Notes: generated from the sequence alone by a model not told the origin. A DNA stretch of 46,073 bases from Aeromonas australiensis (GCF_000819725.1 NZ_CDDH01000108.1:1-46073), one strand, 5' to 3'; shown: positions 16,946-24,297, numbered from the stretch's first letter. Program-made: numbers and translations.

Positions 16946-17815
16946 TCACGCCAGCAGGTAATCGAGCACCAGACCGGCAAACACCAGCGCCCCCACATAG
17001 TTGTTGTTGAGAAACGCCTGGAAGCAGGCTTCCCGCTGCCGTTCGCGAATGAGTCGCTGCTGATAGACAAACAGCACCGCCGCCCCCAGCAATCCCCAGT
17101 AATACCAGCCCCCCAGCGTCATCAGCTGCCCGACCACCAGCAACAGCAGCAGCGTCGAGAGTTGCAGTGCGCCGATGATCCGTTTGTCATGACGACCAAA
17201 CAGGATAGCGCTGGATTTAAGGCCGATCTTGAGGTCGTCATCCCGATCCACCATGGCGTACTGGGTATCGTAAGCCACCGTCCAGAGCAGGTTGGCAAAG
17301 AAGAGCAACCAGGCCACCAGCGGCAGGGCATCCGCTTGCGCCGCATAGGCCATCGGGATCGACCAGGAGAAGGCCATCCCAAGCACCAGCTGGGGATTGG
17401 AGATAAAACGCTTCATGAAGGGATAGCTCACCGCCAGCAGCAGGGCGACAAACGACAGGCCGATGGTGAGCGGATTCATGGTCAGCACCAGCGCAAACGA
17501 AATGATCGCCAACACGCAAAAGAGCGCCAGCACCTCCCACGGCTTGACTCTGCCCGTGGGCAAGGGGCGACCAGCGGTGCGTTTGACGTGACCATCGAAG
17601 TTGCGATCCGCATAGTCATTGATCACGCACCCTGCCGAGCGCATCAGAAAGACCCCGACCACAAACACGGTCAGCACCCAGAGATTGGGCAGGCCGCCCG
17701 CGGCCAGCCATAACGCCCACAGGGTCGGCCACAGCAGCAGCAGGGTTCCGATAGGCTTGTCGACGCGGGCCAACTGCATGTAGGCCAGTCCCCGCTCCTT
17801 GGTTAACAGATTCAC
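16946..17815 (-). CDS. ubiA: 4-hydroxybenzoate polyprenyltransferase
   Basis: The 289-residue integral membrane prenyltransferase attaches the polyprenyl tail to 4-hydroxybenzoate in ubiquinone synthesis. Both Mg-diphosphate binding motifs are intact: [15 protein letters not shown] near residue 66 and [12 protein letters not shown] near 183. About nine membrane helices are predicted. The GTG start at 17815 overlaps the ubiC stop in a 4-nt GTGA, so the two genes are translationally coupled. A degenerate copy of its 3' end lies just downstream (16852-16908). Confidence 0.98.
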   Translation of the reverse strand: MNLLTKERGLAYMQLARVDKPIGTLLLLWPTLWALWLAAGGLPNLWVLTVFVVGVFLMRSAGCVINDYADRNFDGHVKRTAGRPLPTGRVKPWEVLALFCVLAIISFALVLTMNPLTIGLSFVALLLAVSYPFMKRFISNPQLVLGMAFSWSIPMAYAAQADALPLVAWLLFFANLLWTVAYDTQYAMVDRDDDLKIGLKSSAILFGRHDKRIIGALQLSTLLLLLVVGQLMTLGGWYYWGLLGAAVLFVYQQRLIRERQREACFQAFLNNNYVGALVFAGLVLDYLLA

Positions 17816-18348
17816 TCCAGCTCCTTGTCACAGACGAGAGAGGGCAGAAACAGCTCGTGCACCAGCAGTGGCCACTGCCCCAGAAACAGACGGGAACGCC
17901 GCCCCCAGACCGTAGCGGCGGGGCAGCGGGGATTGGCGGCGATATCAAAACGGGCCAGTTGCAGATGATCGCGGCGGGCAGGCTCACGGCCAAATACCCG
18001 CTCACCCAGTGGCTGCTCGCCAAGCTCGGCAATGCCGCTCCCTTGCAGCGCGCCATCGGCAAACAGGGTCCAGCCCAGTACGGCGGGCCCACGATCCCCG
18101 TGCAGGATCACCTCGCGGCAGGTGCCGGCTGACGAGGCCGAATCCACCAGCCACCGCTCATCGGCAGTAAGGGCAACCCGGTGATTGCCCAGCCACTCCA
18201 CCGAGAAGTGGCGATTGTGCTGGCGCAGACGCCGGGTCATGGAGCCGGGCTCCAGTAGCCAGGGGCGCAAGCTGGCGGGCAACTCACAACAGTCGGGGGC
18301 CAGCCACTCGCTTAGCGGCGTGAGGGGAACAGTCAGCCCGGACTTCAC
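17812..18348 (-). CDS. ubiC: chorismate lyase
   Basis: The 178-residue protein converts chorismate to 4-hydroxybenzoate and pyruvate, supplying UbiA. It carries UbiC-family features: [16 protein letters not shown] near the N-terminus, [17 protein letters not shown] with the substrate-binding Arg region, and the C-terminal [23 protein letters not shown]. The GTG at 18348 is the likely start; the ribosome binding site (GGA in GGATGGTGAAGCT) is weak. It leads the ubiC-ubiA operon, divergent from the FliL-like gene with 145 bp between. Confidence 0.96.
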   Translation of the reverse strand: MKSGLTVPLTPLSEWLAPDCCELPASLRPWLLEPGSMTRRLRQHNRHFSVEWLGNHRVALTADERWLVDSASSAGTCREVILHGDRGPAVLGWTLFADGALQGSGIAELGEQPLGERVFGREPARRDHLQLARFDIAANPRCPAATVWGRRSRLFLGQWPLLVHELFLPSLVCDKELE

Positions 18349-18493
18349 AGCTTCACCATCCAGAGATTCCCGTGTTCAGGTTAAAATCCGGTTTATTATC
18401 CGTAAATCAATAACGAAATGTAAGAACATCCGTGCTTGACGGCCCCGATGGCAACATCAAAAATGGGTTATCCGTTGCTGATGAGCCATCTAG

Positions 18494-18919
18494 ATGAAGA
18501 TATTCAAAATTCTGCTGGTGTTGTTACTGGGCTGTGGTGCACTGCAGCAGCAAGCTCTAGCTGAAGATGCGCCGCCCGCAGAGGGAGCTGCCAAGCCCGG
18601 TTTCTCCTACCACGCGCTCAACCCCGACATCATTACCAACTACCTGAGTGATAGCAAAACCCTCGGCTATATCCGGGTTACGGTAGAGCTGATGGCCGAA
18701 AATGACGCAGATCTCAAACTACTGGAGCAGCATGACCCGCTGATCCGCGATGCCATCATCCGCCTGATTGGCAGTAAAAATGCCGACCAGGTGAAATCTC
18801 TGGCCAACAGGGAAGAGCTGCGCAAGGAGTGTGAAGCAGTGGTCAACGAGCTACTGGTGAAAGAGAGTGGCAAGAAAGCGGTCCGCGAGCTTATCTTCAC
18901 CAAGTTCCTCTACCAGTAA
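18494..18919 (+). CDS. FliL-like exported protein
   Basis: A 141-residue protein with an N-terminal export signal (MKIFKILLVLLLGCGALQQQ ending ALAEDA) and a FliL-like domain: YHALNPDIITNYL, GYIRVTVELMAENDADLKLLEQHDPLIRDAII, then ELRKECEAVVNELL and a VRELIFTKFLYQ end. FliL proteins associate with the flagellar stator, but this one is outside any flagellar cluster, beside ubiCA. The signal could be cleaved after ALA, or LLGC could act as a lipobox, making it a lipoprotein; position -2 Leu makes the latter less typical. The function of this non-flagellar subgroup is unknown. Confidence 0.85.
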   Translation: MKIFKILLVLLLGCGALQQQALAEDAPPAEGAAKPGFSYHALNPDIITNYLSDSKTLGYIRVTVELMAENDADLKLLEQHDPLIRDAIIRLIGSKNADQVKSLANREELRKECEAVVNELLVKESGKKAVRELIFTKFLYQ

Positions 18920-18935
18920 TCCCTCCCGAAACAAT

Positions 18936-18963
18936 CGCTTATTGGCATATCGGCCAATAAGCG
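18936..18963. terminator. hairpin downstream of the FliL-like gene
   Basis: A perfect 11-bp stem CGCTTATTGGC / GCCAATAAGCG with loop ATATCG, 16 bp after the stop. The downstream sequence AGCTTTGTCGG has only a short T-run, so termination is probable rather than certain. Confidence 0.5.
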
Positions 18964-19031
18964 AGCTTTGTCGGTTTATTCGAAATGAAAATCGATTACA
19001 ATACGGCCGTCAAGTCGTAGAGGTAGTCGTT

Positions 19032-19196
19032 ATGGGCAGCAAAACCCTGTGTGAATGGCGCCGTCACGAGATCCCTACCGATCTCAAGGCGTTGCGAAAA
19101 ATCGTCCGCAAACCCAAGTTTGTCTGCGGCAAATGCGCCCGCAGTGCCAATGACAAGGGTTACCTCTGCCAGCCACTGCGCTTGAAAGAGGAGTAA
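19032..19196 (+). CDS. small Cys-containing protein (54 residues), function unknown
   Basis: The ATG at 19032 follows AGAGGTAG with suitable spacing. The product is basic, with CGKC (Cys32, Cys35) and a later Cys46 (GYLCQP), plus Cys7 in TLCEWRR; four cysteines could bind a zinc ion in a small ribbon. I do not recognise a named family. It converges on the lipoprotein gene with 17 bp between. A longer in-frame ORF from 18867 overlaps fliL-like sequence and is not credible. Confidence 0.6.
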   Translation: MGSKTLCEWRRHEIPTDLKALRKIVRKPKFVCGKCARSANDKGYLCQPLRLKEE

Positions 19197-19213
19197 TTCA
19201 CCCCACCAGCGTG

Positions 19214-19546
19214 CTATTGATCGGTCCAGCTCTGGCGCCCCTGCGCAAATAGCTTGCGCGCCTGGGTATCGTTCGGGCATACGCCGCGATATTCGCCACC
19301 GGAGCGGCCCGCCAGATAGAGATGCTCGGGACGGCAATACCAGGCCAATCCCTTCTGATATCCCTGCAACCATCGCTCGGTATCCACCTTGTTGCCACAC
19401 TGGCCATGATGGAACTCGACCCGCTCGCTGGTGAAGCCCAGCTTGCCATCCGCCTCCCCCACCTCGCTCCACTCCTTCTCGCAGGGATCATCGTTGGAGA
19501 CACAGCCACCCAGCAGGGCAGCCAACAATATAATGGTGAGTCGCAT
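19214..19546 (-). CDS. lipoprotein, DUF2799-like
   Basis: A 110-residue predicted lipoprotein: MRLTIILLAALLGGC gives a lipobox (LGGC) with the acylated Cys at residue 15. The mature part holds WSEVGEADGKLGF, GYQKGLAWYCRPEHLYLAGRSGGEYRGVCP and further cysteines that may form disulfides, a pattern I associate with DUF2799 proteins. Two in-frame ATGs (19552, 19546) exist; AAGG abuts the first but is 6 nt from the second, so 19546 is chosen. The role is unknown. Confidence 0.8.
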   Translation of the reverse strand: MRLTIILLAALLGGCVSNDDPCEKEWSEVGEADGKLGFTSERVEFHHGQCGNKVDTERWLQGYQKGLAWYCRPEHLYLAGRSGGEYRGVCPNDTQARKLFAQGRQSWTDQ

Positions 19547-19633
19547 AGTCATCCTTGCGCGTCATTTGGGCAGTTCATTCTATCCAGCGGCCCACCCCTG
19601 ACCAAGGGCGAACACTCAGCCGTGTGAGCGCGG

Positions 19634-19665
19634 CAAAAAAATCAGGCGGGCCCAAAGCCCGCCTG
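19634..19665 (-). terminator. terminator of the 41-residue acidic gene
   Basis: CAGGCGGGC (19643-19651) pairs with GCCCGCCTG (19657-19665), loop CCAAA. On the minus strand it is followed by ATTTTTTTGCC. It lies 18 bp after the stop of the small acidic gene, supporting it as a transcription unit. Confidence 0.9.
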
Positions 19666-19683
19666 TTCATTCAATACCCTGGT

Positions 19684-19809
19684 TCACAGGTCATCGAAAG
19701 TGTCATCATCCTGCCAGCTTTCATCTTCCCATTGATCCAGCTCTTCTTCCCAGGATTCCGGATCCCACTCGTCATCAGAGGAGTCGTAATCCGGCTTGTG
19801 TCCACCCAT
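19684..19809 (-). CDS. small, extremely acidic Trp-containing protein (41 residues)
   Basis: The frame reads from ATG 19809 to TGA 19684-19686. The ribosome binding site AAGGAGAG is excellent, 6-7 nt before ATG, and a strong terminator follows. Of 41 residues 19 are Asp or Glu and only one is Lys, so the net charge is near -18. Four tryptophans sit at 15, 20, 27 and 32 in similar acidic surroundings (DEWDPESW, DQWEDESW). There is no signal peptide or membrane segment. I do not recognise a family. An acidic Trp-bearing peptide could bind a basic protein surface, mimic nucleic acid, or bind metal ions; none of this is shown. Confidence 0.7.
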   Translation of the reverse strand: MGGHKPDYDSSDDEWDPESWEEELDQWEDESWQDDDTFDDL

Positions 19810-19883
19810 CTTCACTCTCCTTGGATAGTTCACCCGCACTCCAATTTTATCCGCAATTATCGGGCTCGCCAGTCAGAGTGAGT

Positions 19884-20864
19884 TCAAAGTTTGACCAGGG
19901 TGCGACCGGCGATCTGGCCTTGCGTGATCGCCTCGGCAGCCTCGACCACCTGCTCCAGCCCAATCTCGGTGACCGCCTGTGCAAAAAAGCTGGCCGGAAG
20001 ATCCCGTGCCAGTCGCCGCCACGCCAGTTGACGACGTTCAAACGGGCACATCACCGAATCGACCCCCTGCAGCCGCACGTTGCGCAGGATAAAGGGCATC
20101 ACACTGGTCGGCAGATCGAAACCGCCCGCCAGCCCGCAAGCCGCCACTGCGCCGCCATAGTTCATCTGGGCCAACAGCTTGGCCAGCACCTGACTGCCGA
20201 CGGTATCGATGGCTGCGGCCCACAGCTGCTTCTCCAGCGGTTTGGCGGGCTCCAGCAGCTCGCTGCGCGGCACGATGCGGCTGACACCCAGTGTGGTCAG
20301 CATGGCGCCCTGCTCTTCGGGACGACCGGTCAGCGCTGCCACCTGATAGCCAAGAGCCGCCAGCAGGGCGACCGAGGTAGCCCCCACGCCGCCAGCCGCG
20401 CCGGTGACCAGCACCTCGCCGCTGTCGGGTGTAATGCCCGCCTCTTCCAGCGCCAGCACGCAGAGCATGGCGGTGAGACCGGCGGTGCCGATGCACATGG
20501 CCTGCCGTTCATCCAGCCCGGCGGGCAACGGCACCAGCCAGTCCCCCTTGACCCGCGCCTGTTCGGCCATGCCGCCCCAATGCCCTTCGCCCACGCCCCA
20601 ACCGGTCAGCACCACCTTGTCGCCGGGCTGATAGCGGCTGTCGGCAGATTCGAGCACGGTACCGGCAAAGTCGATGCCGGGCACCAGCGGCCACTGGCGC
20701 ACTATCTTGCCCTTGCCGGTGATGGCCAACCCATCCTTGTAGTTGATGGAGCTATAGGTAACCGCCACCCGCACTTCACCTTCCGGCAACTGGCTCTCGG
20801 CCAGCCGGGTCAGAGTCGGTACAGTCTTGCCGTCTTGGTTTTCCAGTAACAGAGCCTTGAACAT
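19884..20864 (-). CDS. acuI: acrylyl-CoA reductase (NADPH), AcuI/YhdH type
   Basis: A 326-residue zinc-independent medium-chain dehydrogenase/reductase. The Rossmann fold holds the nucleotide motif GAAGGVGATSVALLAALGY (near residue 155), and the N-terminal domain has VTYSSINYKDGLAITGKGK and VPGIDFAGTV typical of the YhdH/AcuI group. The enzyme reduces acrylyl-CoA to propionyl-CoA, detoxifying acrylate. The ATG at 20864 follows AGAGG by 6 nt. It lies 32 bp after the LacI-type regulator on the same strand, so they may be cotranscribed. Confidence 0.93.
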   Translation of the reverse strand: MFKALLLENQDGKTVPTLTRLAESQLPEGEVRVAVTYSSINYKDGLAITGKGKIVRQWPLVPGIDFAGTVLESADSRYQPGDKVVLTGWGVGEGHWGGMAEQARVKGDWLVPLPAGLDERQAMCIGTAGLTAMLCVLALEEAGITPDSGEVLVTGAAGGVGATSVALLAALGYQVAALTGRPEEQGAMLTTLGVSRIVPRSELLEPAKPLEKQLWAAAIDTVGSQVLAKLLAQMNYGGAVAACGLAGGFDLPTSVMPFILRNVRLQGVDSVMCPFERRQLAWRRLARDLPASFFAQAVTEIGLEQVVEAAEAITQGQIAGRTLVKL

Positions 20865-20896
20865 GGTTGCCTCTTTGATGACGTGTGAAACGGAGA

Positions 20897-21919
20897 TCAG
20901 CTGCTTTGCCGCTTTTGCAGTTGAAAATCGAGAGCCAGCGCAGTGCCCATCACGGGCTCCCCAGCCAGTTGGCGCAGGATCAACTCGGCAGCCTCCTGCC
21001 CCATTTTGCGATAGGGGATCCTGACCGAAGTAAGGGTCGGATAACAGGCGCGCGCCACATCCAGATCGTCAAATCCGGCGATGGCGAGTTTGCCCGGCAC
21101 ATTCAAATGGCGGCGCTGGCACTCGAACAGCACCCCGGCCGCCAGTTCGTCGTTGACGCAGATCAGCGCGTCCAGCTCGGGCCAGCGCAGCAGAAATTCC
21201 CCCAGCATGGTGGCGCCGGTGCTGAAGCTGGGCCGCTCAGAGGTATTGATGATGGCATCGGGGGAGAGGTAGTTGTCGAGCAGCGCCTTCTGCCAGCCCT
21301 GCATCCGCTGTTGCAACATCCACTGCTCCTGACGGGCGCAGAGAAAACCGATGTTGCGGCAGCCCCGCTCGATGAGGTGGCGAGTCAGCTGATAACCGGC
21401 ATCGAAGTTGGAGACCCCCACATTCATGTCGATGGGGCTGCGGGCCATGGCGCCCACTTCCACCACCGGCAGGCGGGAGGCTTGCAGGCGGGTGCGGATC
21501 GTCTCGCCGGGATCGCCACCAAACAGCACCACCGCCGCCGGATTGTGCTGCAAGAAGCTGGTCAGCAGGCGCTCTTCCTGCTGTTTCAGATGCTGGGCAT
21601 CCCCCAGCATGATCTGATAACCCTCGTCGAGCAGGGTTTGTTGCAGGCCAGCGATCATCTCGCCACAGCCCGCTTCCGCCAAACTGGGAACGATCACGAC
21701 AATGGTTTGGGAGGTGGCAGAGGCCAGCGCCCCGGCCGCCCGATTGGGGATATAGCCGAGCTCTTCCACCGCGGCTTCGATACGCTCGCGCATCTTGTCG
21801 GAGACCAGTTCGGGGGTGCGCAGGGCACGGGAGACCGTCATGGCCCCCACTCCGGCCAACTGGGCCACATCGTTGAGGGTCACCCGACCCGTGCTACGGC
21901 GCTTCTTCGCTTCTGACAT
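20897..21919 (-). CDS. LacI-family transcriptional regulator, GntR(gluconate)-like
   Basis: A 340-residue regulator: N-terminal helix-turn-helix VTLNDVAQLAGVGAMTVSR (about 14-32), hinge helix in YIPNRAAGALAS, and a periplasmic-binding-protein-like effector domain (IVVIVPSLAE to LRQLAGEP) resembling E. coli GntR (CVNDELAAGVLFECQRRHLNVP). I place the start at ATG 21919, with GAGG 9 nt upstream, over ATG 21928 or 21970. It is divergent from the PTS operon across about 250 bp with several AGCGCT-centred palindromes, so it most likely represses that operon and itself. The effector is unknown; a phosphorylated sugar acid is a reasonable guess. Confidence 0.93.
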   Translation of the reverse strand: MSEAKKRRSTGRVTLNDVAQLAGVGAMTVSRALRTPELVSDKMRERIEAAVEELGYIPNRAAGALASATSQTIVVIVPSLAEAGCGEMIAGLQQTLLDEGYQIMLGDAQHLKQQEERLLTSFLQHNPAAVVLFGGDPGETIRTRLQASRLPVVEVGAMARSPIDMNVGVSNFDAGYQLTRHLIERGCRNIGFLCARQEQWMLQQRMQGWQKALLDNYLSPDAIINTSERPSFSTGATMLGEFLLRWPELDALICVNDELAAGVLFECQRRHLNVPGKLAIAGFDDLDVARACYPTLTSVRIPYRKMGQEAAELILRQLAGEPVMGTALALDFQLQKRQSS

Positions 21920-22046
21920 CCATCCCATCCTCGACTTGCGGCTGCCCACTTTAAGGCAAAAGTGCGGCACTGACTATTTGCTCAGGGCCGATTCTACCCT
22001 CTTTCCCGGATCTCGGGGGCAAGATGACTCCCGTTGATGGATGAAA

Positions 22047-22060
22047 TGATAGCGCTATCA
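22047..22060. promoter_or_regulatory. palindromic operator 1 (TGATAGCGCTATCA)
   Basis: A perfect 14-bp palindrome with the central CG dinucleotide typical of LacI-family operators, in the gap between the divergent regulator and the PTS IIA gene. Confidence 0.75.
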
Positions 22061-22069
22061 CAGTTTCAT

Positions 22070-22094
22070 GTTAGCGCTATCTGATAGCGCTAAC
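22070..22094. promoter_or_regulatory. paired operators 2 and 3
   Basis: GTTAGCGCTATC (22070-22081) and GATAGCGCTAAC (22083-22094) each centre on AGCGCT and are together an exact inverted repeat about the T at 22082. Their AGCGCT cores are 13 bp apart, and 22 bp from the core of operator 1. Cooperative or looped binding by the LacI-type regulator is inferred. Confidence 0.7.
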
Positions 22095-22097
22095 TTT

Positions 22098-22113
22098 CGC
22101 GATCACTCTCACA
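22098..22113 (+). promoter_or_regulatory. possible CRP-like site upstream of the PTS operon
   Basis: CGCGA-TCACTC-TCACA resembles TGTGA-N6-TCACA, with a perfect right half and a 3/5 left half. Catabolite control of a PTS operon would be expected, but the match is only moderate. Confidence 0.3.
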
Positions 22114-22170
22114 GTTTCACCGCCGCAAGATCGCTAGATTGGCCCCATCTTAACTAGCCGGATCACCACC

Positions 22171-22614
22171 ATGCTGACTCAACTGCTGACCGAGGATGTC
22201 ATCCGCATCGAACCCGCCGCCCGCGACTGGCGTCACGCCATCGAGCTGGCAACGGCGCCCCTGCTGGCCAATGGCACCATCGAGCCCTCCTACGTGGCTG
22301 CGCTGTTTCGCTCTCATGAAGAGCTCGGCCCCTACTACGTACTGGGGCCCGGTCTGGCGATGCCCCATGCCCGCCCCGAAGACGGTGTCAACCGGCTGGG
22401 TCTGGGGCTGACCGTCATCAAGCGGGGGGTCAACTTCGACTCCGAGGGCAACGACCCGATCCGGCTGTTGATCACCCTGGCCGCCAGCGACAGCAACTCC
22501 CACGTGGAGACCATCGCTCAGCTGGCCGAGCTGTTTATGAATGAAGAGGACGTGGCGGCCATCATCGCGGCTGACACCAAAGACGACATCCTGCGCATTC
22601 TGGCGCGCTACTGA
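22171..22614 (+). CDS. PTS sugar transporter subunit IIA (ascorbate/mannitol-fructose type)
   Basis: A 147-residue PTS EIIA type-2 domain. The phospho-accepting histidine is His66 in GLAMPHARPEDGV, with SHEELGPYYVLGPG before it as in UlaC/SgaA proteins. It passes phosphate from HPr to the IIB protein. It is the first gene of a three-gene operon (IIA-IIB-IIC) divergent from a LacI-type regulator, with a 35-bp gap to IIB that holds a small hairpin (TGCGC/GCGCA at 22617-22630). The substrate is unknown. Confidence 0.93.
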   Translation: MLTQLLTEDVIRIEPAARDWRHAIELATAPLLANGTIEPSYVAALFRSHEELGPYYVLGPGLAMPHARPEDGVNRLGLGLTVIKRGVNFDSEGNDPIRLLITLAASDSNSHVETIAQLAELFMNEEDVAAIIAADTKDDILRILARY

Positions 22615-22649
22615 TCTGCGCCACGGCGCACCTGACAGAGGAAGAGATA

Positions 22650-22937
22650 ATGAAAATTCTGGTTGTATGCGGTCACGGTCTGGGCACCAGCCTGATGATG
22701 GAGATGAGCATCAAGAGCATCCTGAAAGAGCTGGCGGTCGATGCCGAAGTGGATCACCGCGATCTGGCCTCCGCCGGCAGTGAAACCGCCGAGATCTTTG
22801 TCGCCACCCGCGACATCGCCGAGCAGCTGCAATCCATGGGCGTCAACGGCCGCCTGGTGGCCCTCGACAACATGGTCGACAAGGCCGCGATGAAAGAGAA
22901 GCTCGCCACCGCCCTGCGCGAACTGGGCGCCCTCTAA
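22650..22937 (+). CDS. PTS sugar transporter subunit IIB (ascorbate type)
   Basis: A 95-residue EIIB protein with the phosphocysteine near the N-terminus, VVCGHGLGTSLMM (Cys7), as in UlaB/SgaB and lactose/galactitol IIB proteins. It relays phosphate from IIA to the sugar carried by IIC. GAGGAAG precedes the ATG. A GC-rich hairpin separates it from the IIC gene. Confidence 0.94.
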   Translation: MKILVVCGHGLGTSLMMEMSIKSILKELAVDAEVDHRDLASAGSETAEIFVATRDIAEQLQSMGVNGRLVALDNMVDKAAMKEKLATALRELGAL

Positions 22938-22946
22938 GGATCCTCC

Positions 22947-22966
22947 ATGCGGCCTGCGGGCCGCAT
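22947..22966 (+). other. intercistronic hairpin between PTS IIB and IIC genes
   Basis: ATGCGGCC and GGCCGCAT form an 8-bp perfect stem with loop TGCG, without a T-run. It could stabilise or process the mRNA between the soluble subunits and the membrane subunit. Confidence 0.5.
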
Positions 22967-22988
22967 CTTCCATTGCCAGGAGCTGACC

Positions 22989-24248
22989 ATGGAATTTTTC
23001 AACTTTCTGATGTTTGACGTGCTGTCCGAGCCCGCCGTGCTGGTCGGCCTGATCGCGCTTATCGGCCTGATTGCCCAGAAGAAACCGGTGACCGAGTGCA
23101 TCAAGGGTACGGTCAAGACCATCATGGGTTTCGTCATTCTGGGGGCCGGTGCCACCCTGGTGATCAACTCGCTGGGTGACTTTGCCGTCATATTCCAGCA
23201 CGCCTTCGGCATCAAGGGGGTCGTGCCCAACAACGAAGCCATCGTCTCCATCGCCCAGACCTCGTTCGGCAAGGAGATGGCGATGATCATGTTCTTCGCC
23301 ATGCTGGTAAATATCCTTATCGCCCGTCTGACTCCGTGGAAATTTATCTTCCTGACCGGTCACCACACCCTGTTCATGTCGATGATGGTGGCGGTGATCC
23401 TCTCTGCCGGCGGCATGAGCGGCGTGCCGCTGATCGCGGTGGGCAGCCTGGTGGTCGGCGTCGCCATGGTCTTCTTCCCGGCCATCGCCCACCCCTTCAT
23501 GAAGCAGATCACCGGCTCCGACGACGTGGCGCTGGGCCACTTCTCCACCTGCTCCTACGTGCTCTCCGCCCTGATCGGCGCCAAGTTCGGCAACAAGGCC
23601 CACAGCTGCGAAGATGTGCAGGTACCGAAGAGCCTGCTGTTCCTGCGCGATACCCCGGTGGCCATCTCCTTCACCATGGGCATCATCTTCCTGGTGACCT
23701 CCGCCTTCGCCGGCCCCGAGTTTGTCTCCAGCGTCGCCAAGGGCAAGCACTGGTTCATGTTCTCCCTGATGCAGTCCATCACCTTCGCCGCCGGTGTCTA
23801 CGTGATCCTGCAGGGTGTGCGGATGGTCATCGCAGAGATCGTACCGGCCTTCAAGGGGATCTCCGACAAGCTGGTGCCGAACGCCAAGCCGGCTCTCGAC
23901 TGCCCCATCGTCTTCCCCTACGCCCCCAACGCCGTGCTGATCGGCTTCCTGTCGAGCTTTGCCGCCGGTCTGGTGGGGATGGCGCTGCTCTACGCCATGG
24001 GCCTGACCGTCATCATCCCGGGCGTGGTACCGCACTTCTTCGTCGGCGCTGCTGCCGGGGTATTCGGCAACGCAACCGGTGGTCGTCGTGGCGCCATCCT
24101 GGGCTCCTTCGCCAACGGCCTGCTGCTGCTCACCATTCTGCCGGTGTTCCTGCTGCCGGTGCTGGGCGACCTCGGCTTCGCCAACACCACCTTCAGCGAC
24201 TCCGACTTCGGTGTGGTCGGCATCCTGCTGGGACTGATCGTGCGCTAA
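22989..24248 (+). CDS. PTS sugar transporter subunit IIC (UlaA/SgaT family)
   Basis: A 419-residue, polytopic permease with around ten membrane segments. Resemblance to E. coli UlaA (465) includes CIKGTVKTIMGFVILGAGA, the FLTGHHTLF region, ILQGVRMVIAEIVPAFKGIS, DCPIVFPYAPNAVLIGF and IIPGVVPHFFVG. The family carries L-ascorbate or related acids and phosphorylates them during entry. AGGAG lies just before ATG 22989; the longer frame from 22947 starts inside the intercistronic hairpin. Unlike the E. coli ula operon, no catabolic enzyme genes follow; a terminator ends the operon. Confidence 0.92.
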   Translation: MEFFNFLMFDVLSEPAVLVGLIALIGLIAQKKPVTECIKGTVKTIMGFVILGAGATLVINSLGDFAVIFQHAFGIKGVVPNNEAIVSIAQTSFGKEMAMIMFFAMLVNILIARLTPWKFIFLTGHHTLFMSMMVAVILSAGGMSGVPLIAVGSLVVGVAMVFFPAIAHPFMKQITGSDDVALGHFSTCSYVLSALIGAKFGNKAHSCEDVQVPKSLLFLRDTPVAISFTMGIIFLVTSAFAGPEFVSSVAKGKHWFMFSLMQSITFAAGVYVILQGVRMVIAEIVPAFKGISDKLVPNAKPALDCPIVFPYAPNAVLIGFLSSFAAGLVGMALLYAMGLTVIIPGVVPHFFVGAAAGVFGNATGGRRGAILGSFANGLLLLTILPVFLLPVLGDLGFANTTFSDSDFGVVGILLGLIVR

Positions 24249-24270
24249 TCCCGGTCATCGCCAACAAAAA

Positions 24271-24297
24271 ACGGAGCGCATCGCGCTCCGTTTTTTT
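24271..24297. terminator. bidirectional terminator between PTS operon and waaA
   Basis: ACGGAGCGC / GCGCTCCGT with loop ATC, flanked by A-run on the left and seven or more T on the right, so it can stop both the PTS operon and waaA transcripts. Confidence 0.95.

Noticed and set aside
22608..24035. A 475-codon minus-strand open frame opposite the PTS genes
   Set aside because: The translation is a low-complexity His/Gly/Asp-rich sequence; the plus strand encodes clear PTS IIB and IIC.
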